Source: Raphanus sativus
Lineage: Eukaryota > Streptophyta > Magnoliopsida > Brassicales > Brassicaceae
Direction: 5' to 3'
Length of the DNA: 64,000 nt
Assembly (NCBI RefSeq): GCF_000801105.2
Contig: NC_079514.1
Location: 24,654,293-24,718,292, forward strand
The notes under the pieces are model-generated. The model saw only the letters and a list, made by a program, of their open reading frames with translations. It had not been told where the DNA came from and searched no databases. Below, one piece after another: positions 63,931-64,000 of this stretch. The position numbers and the translations under genes are program-made. Positions within the stretch are counted from its first letter, which is position 1; each line of letters opens with the position of its first letter.

Positions 63931-64000
63931 ATTAATTTTCACTTTTAGTTTTTATTTATTTATACAAAATAATATATTTATAATATTTGATCGTTTTATA

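Overview
The window looks like a gene-poor, transposon-dense stretch of a crucifer nuclear genome, probably Brassica or a close relative. The evidence is a plant cytosolic ribosomal protein L3 gene with plant-type introns, Helitron termini with CTAG-T ends, DUF1985/Ulp1-type transposon genes, and Ty1/copia, Ty3/gypsy and LINE elements. Three runs of exactly 100 N (51277-51376, 52570-52669, 52882-52981) mark draft-assembly gaps of unknown size. I see no tRNA, rRNA or CRISPR locus. The only recognisable host gene is broken.

Layout. (1) 1-2950, minus: decayed DUF1985/Ulp1-type gene of the kind carried by Mutator-like elements; the left edge cuts it. (2) 3540-18107, minus: degenerate Ty3/gypsy chromovirus with a truncated 3' LTR. 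A young gag-protease-only Athila-like element (5874-13232, TSD GCGTG) sits inside it. (3) 18108-20306: AT-rich DNA with two Helitron 3' ends and an unidentified transcript-like piece. (4) 20307-35190, minus: RPL3 gene split inside an exon by a Ty3/gypsy element (20902-34219, TSD TCATC). That element has lost most of pol and has two younger insertions. One, in the gag/zinc-knuckle region, is a non-autonomous LTR element with a 680-codon ORF of unknown function (24131-29213, TSD CTGAA). The other, in the 5' LTR, is a TRIM-like element (31878-33624, TSD CTTAC). (5) 35190-38172: a repeat-rich RPL3 upstream region with a 5'-truncated LINE tail (16-bp TSD), then a separate decayed LINE reverse transcriptase. 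(6) 38537-54554: a Helitron 3' end on the minus strand, whose body is probably interrupted by a Ty1/copia element (39129-52354, TSD GATTG). The copia element contains a young Tat-like gypsy element (41977-47312, TSD GGTAT) and a 669-bp MITE (50594-51262, 10-bp TSD). (7) 54555-63421, minus: a full-length Sirevirus-type copia element with an extra env-like ORF. (8) 63422-64000: two more minus-strand Helitron 3' ends.

How the parts relate. Every outer retrotransposon is older (LTRs differ by about 2 to 5 percent by eye) than what is nested in it (about 0.3 to 0.7 percent). Insertion order can therefore be read from nesting and LTR similarity independently, and the two agree. None of the elements can make a full set of proteins from an uninterrupted frame. 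Several keep intact LTRs, PBS, PPT and TSDs but have lost pol, so they would depend on proteins supplied in trans.

The two observations I consider most worth pursuing are these. First, a UAG at 45268-45270, at the gag-protease/pol border of the Tat-like element, lies in the CAA-UAG-CAA-UUA context of classical tobamovirus-type stop-codon readthrough. Second, the 680-codon ORF with internal repeats is held open in a very young element that has no recognisable gag or enzyme domain.
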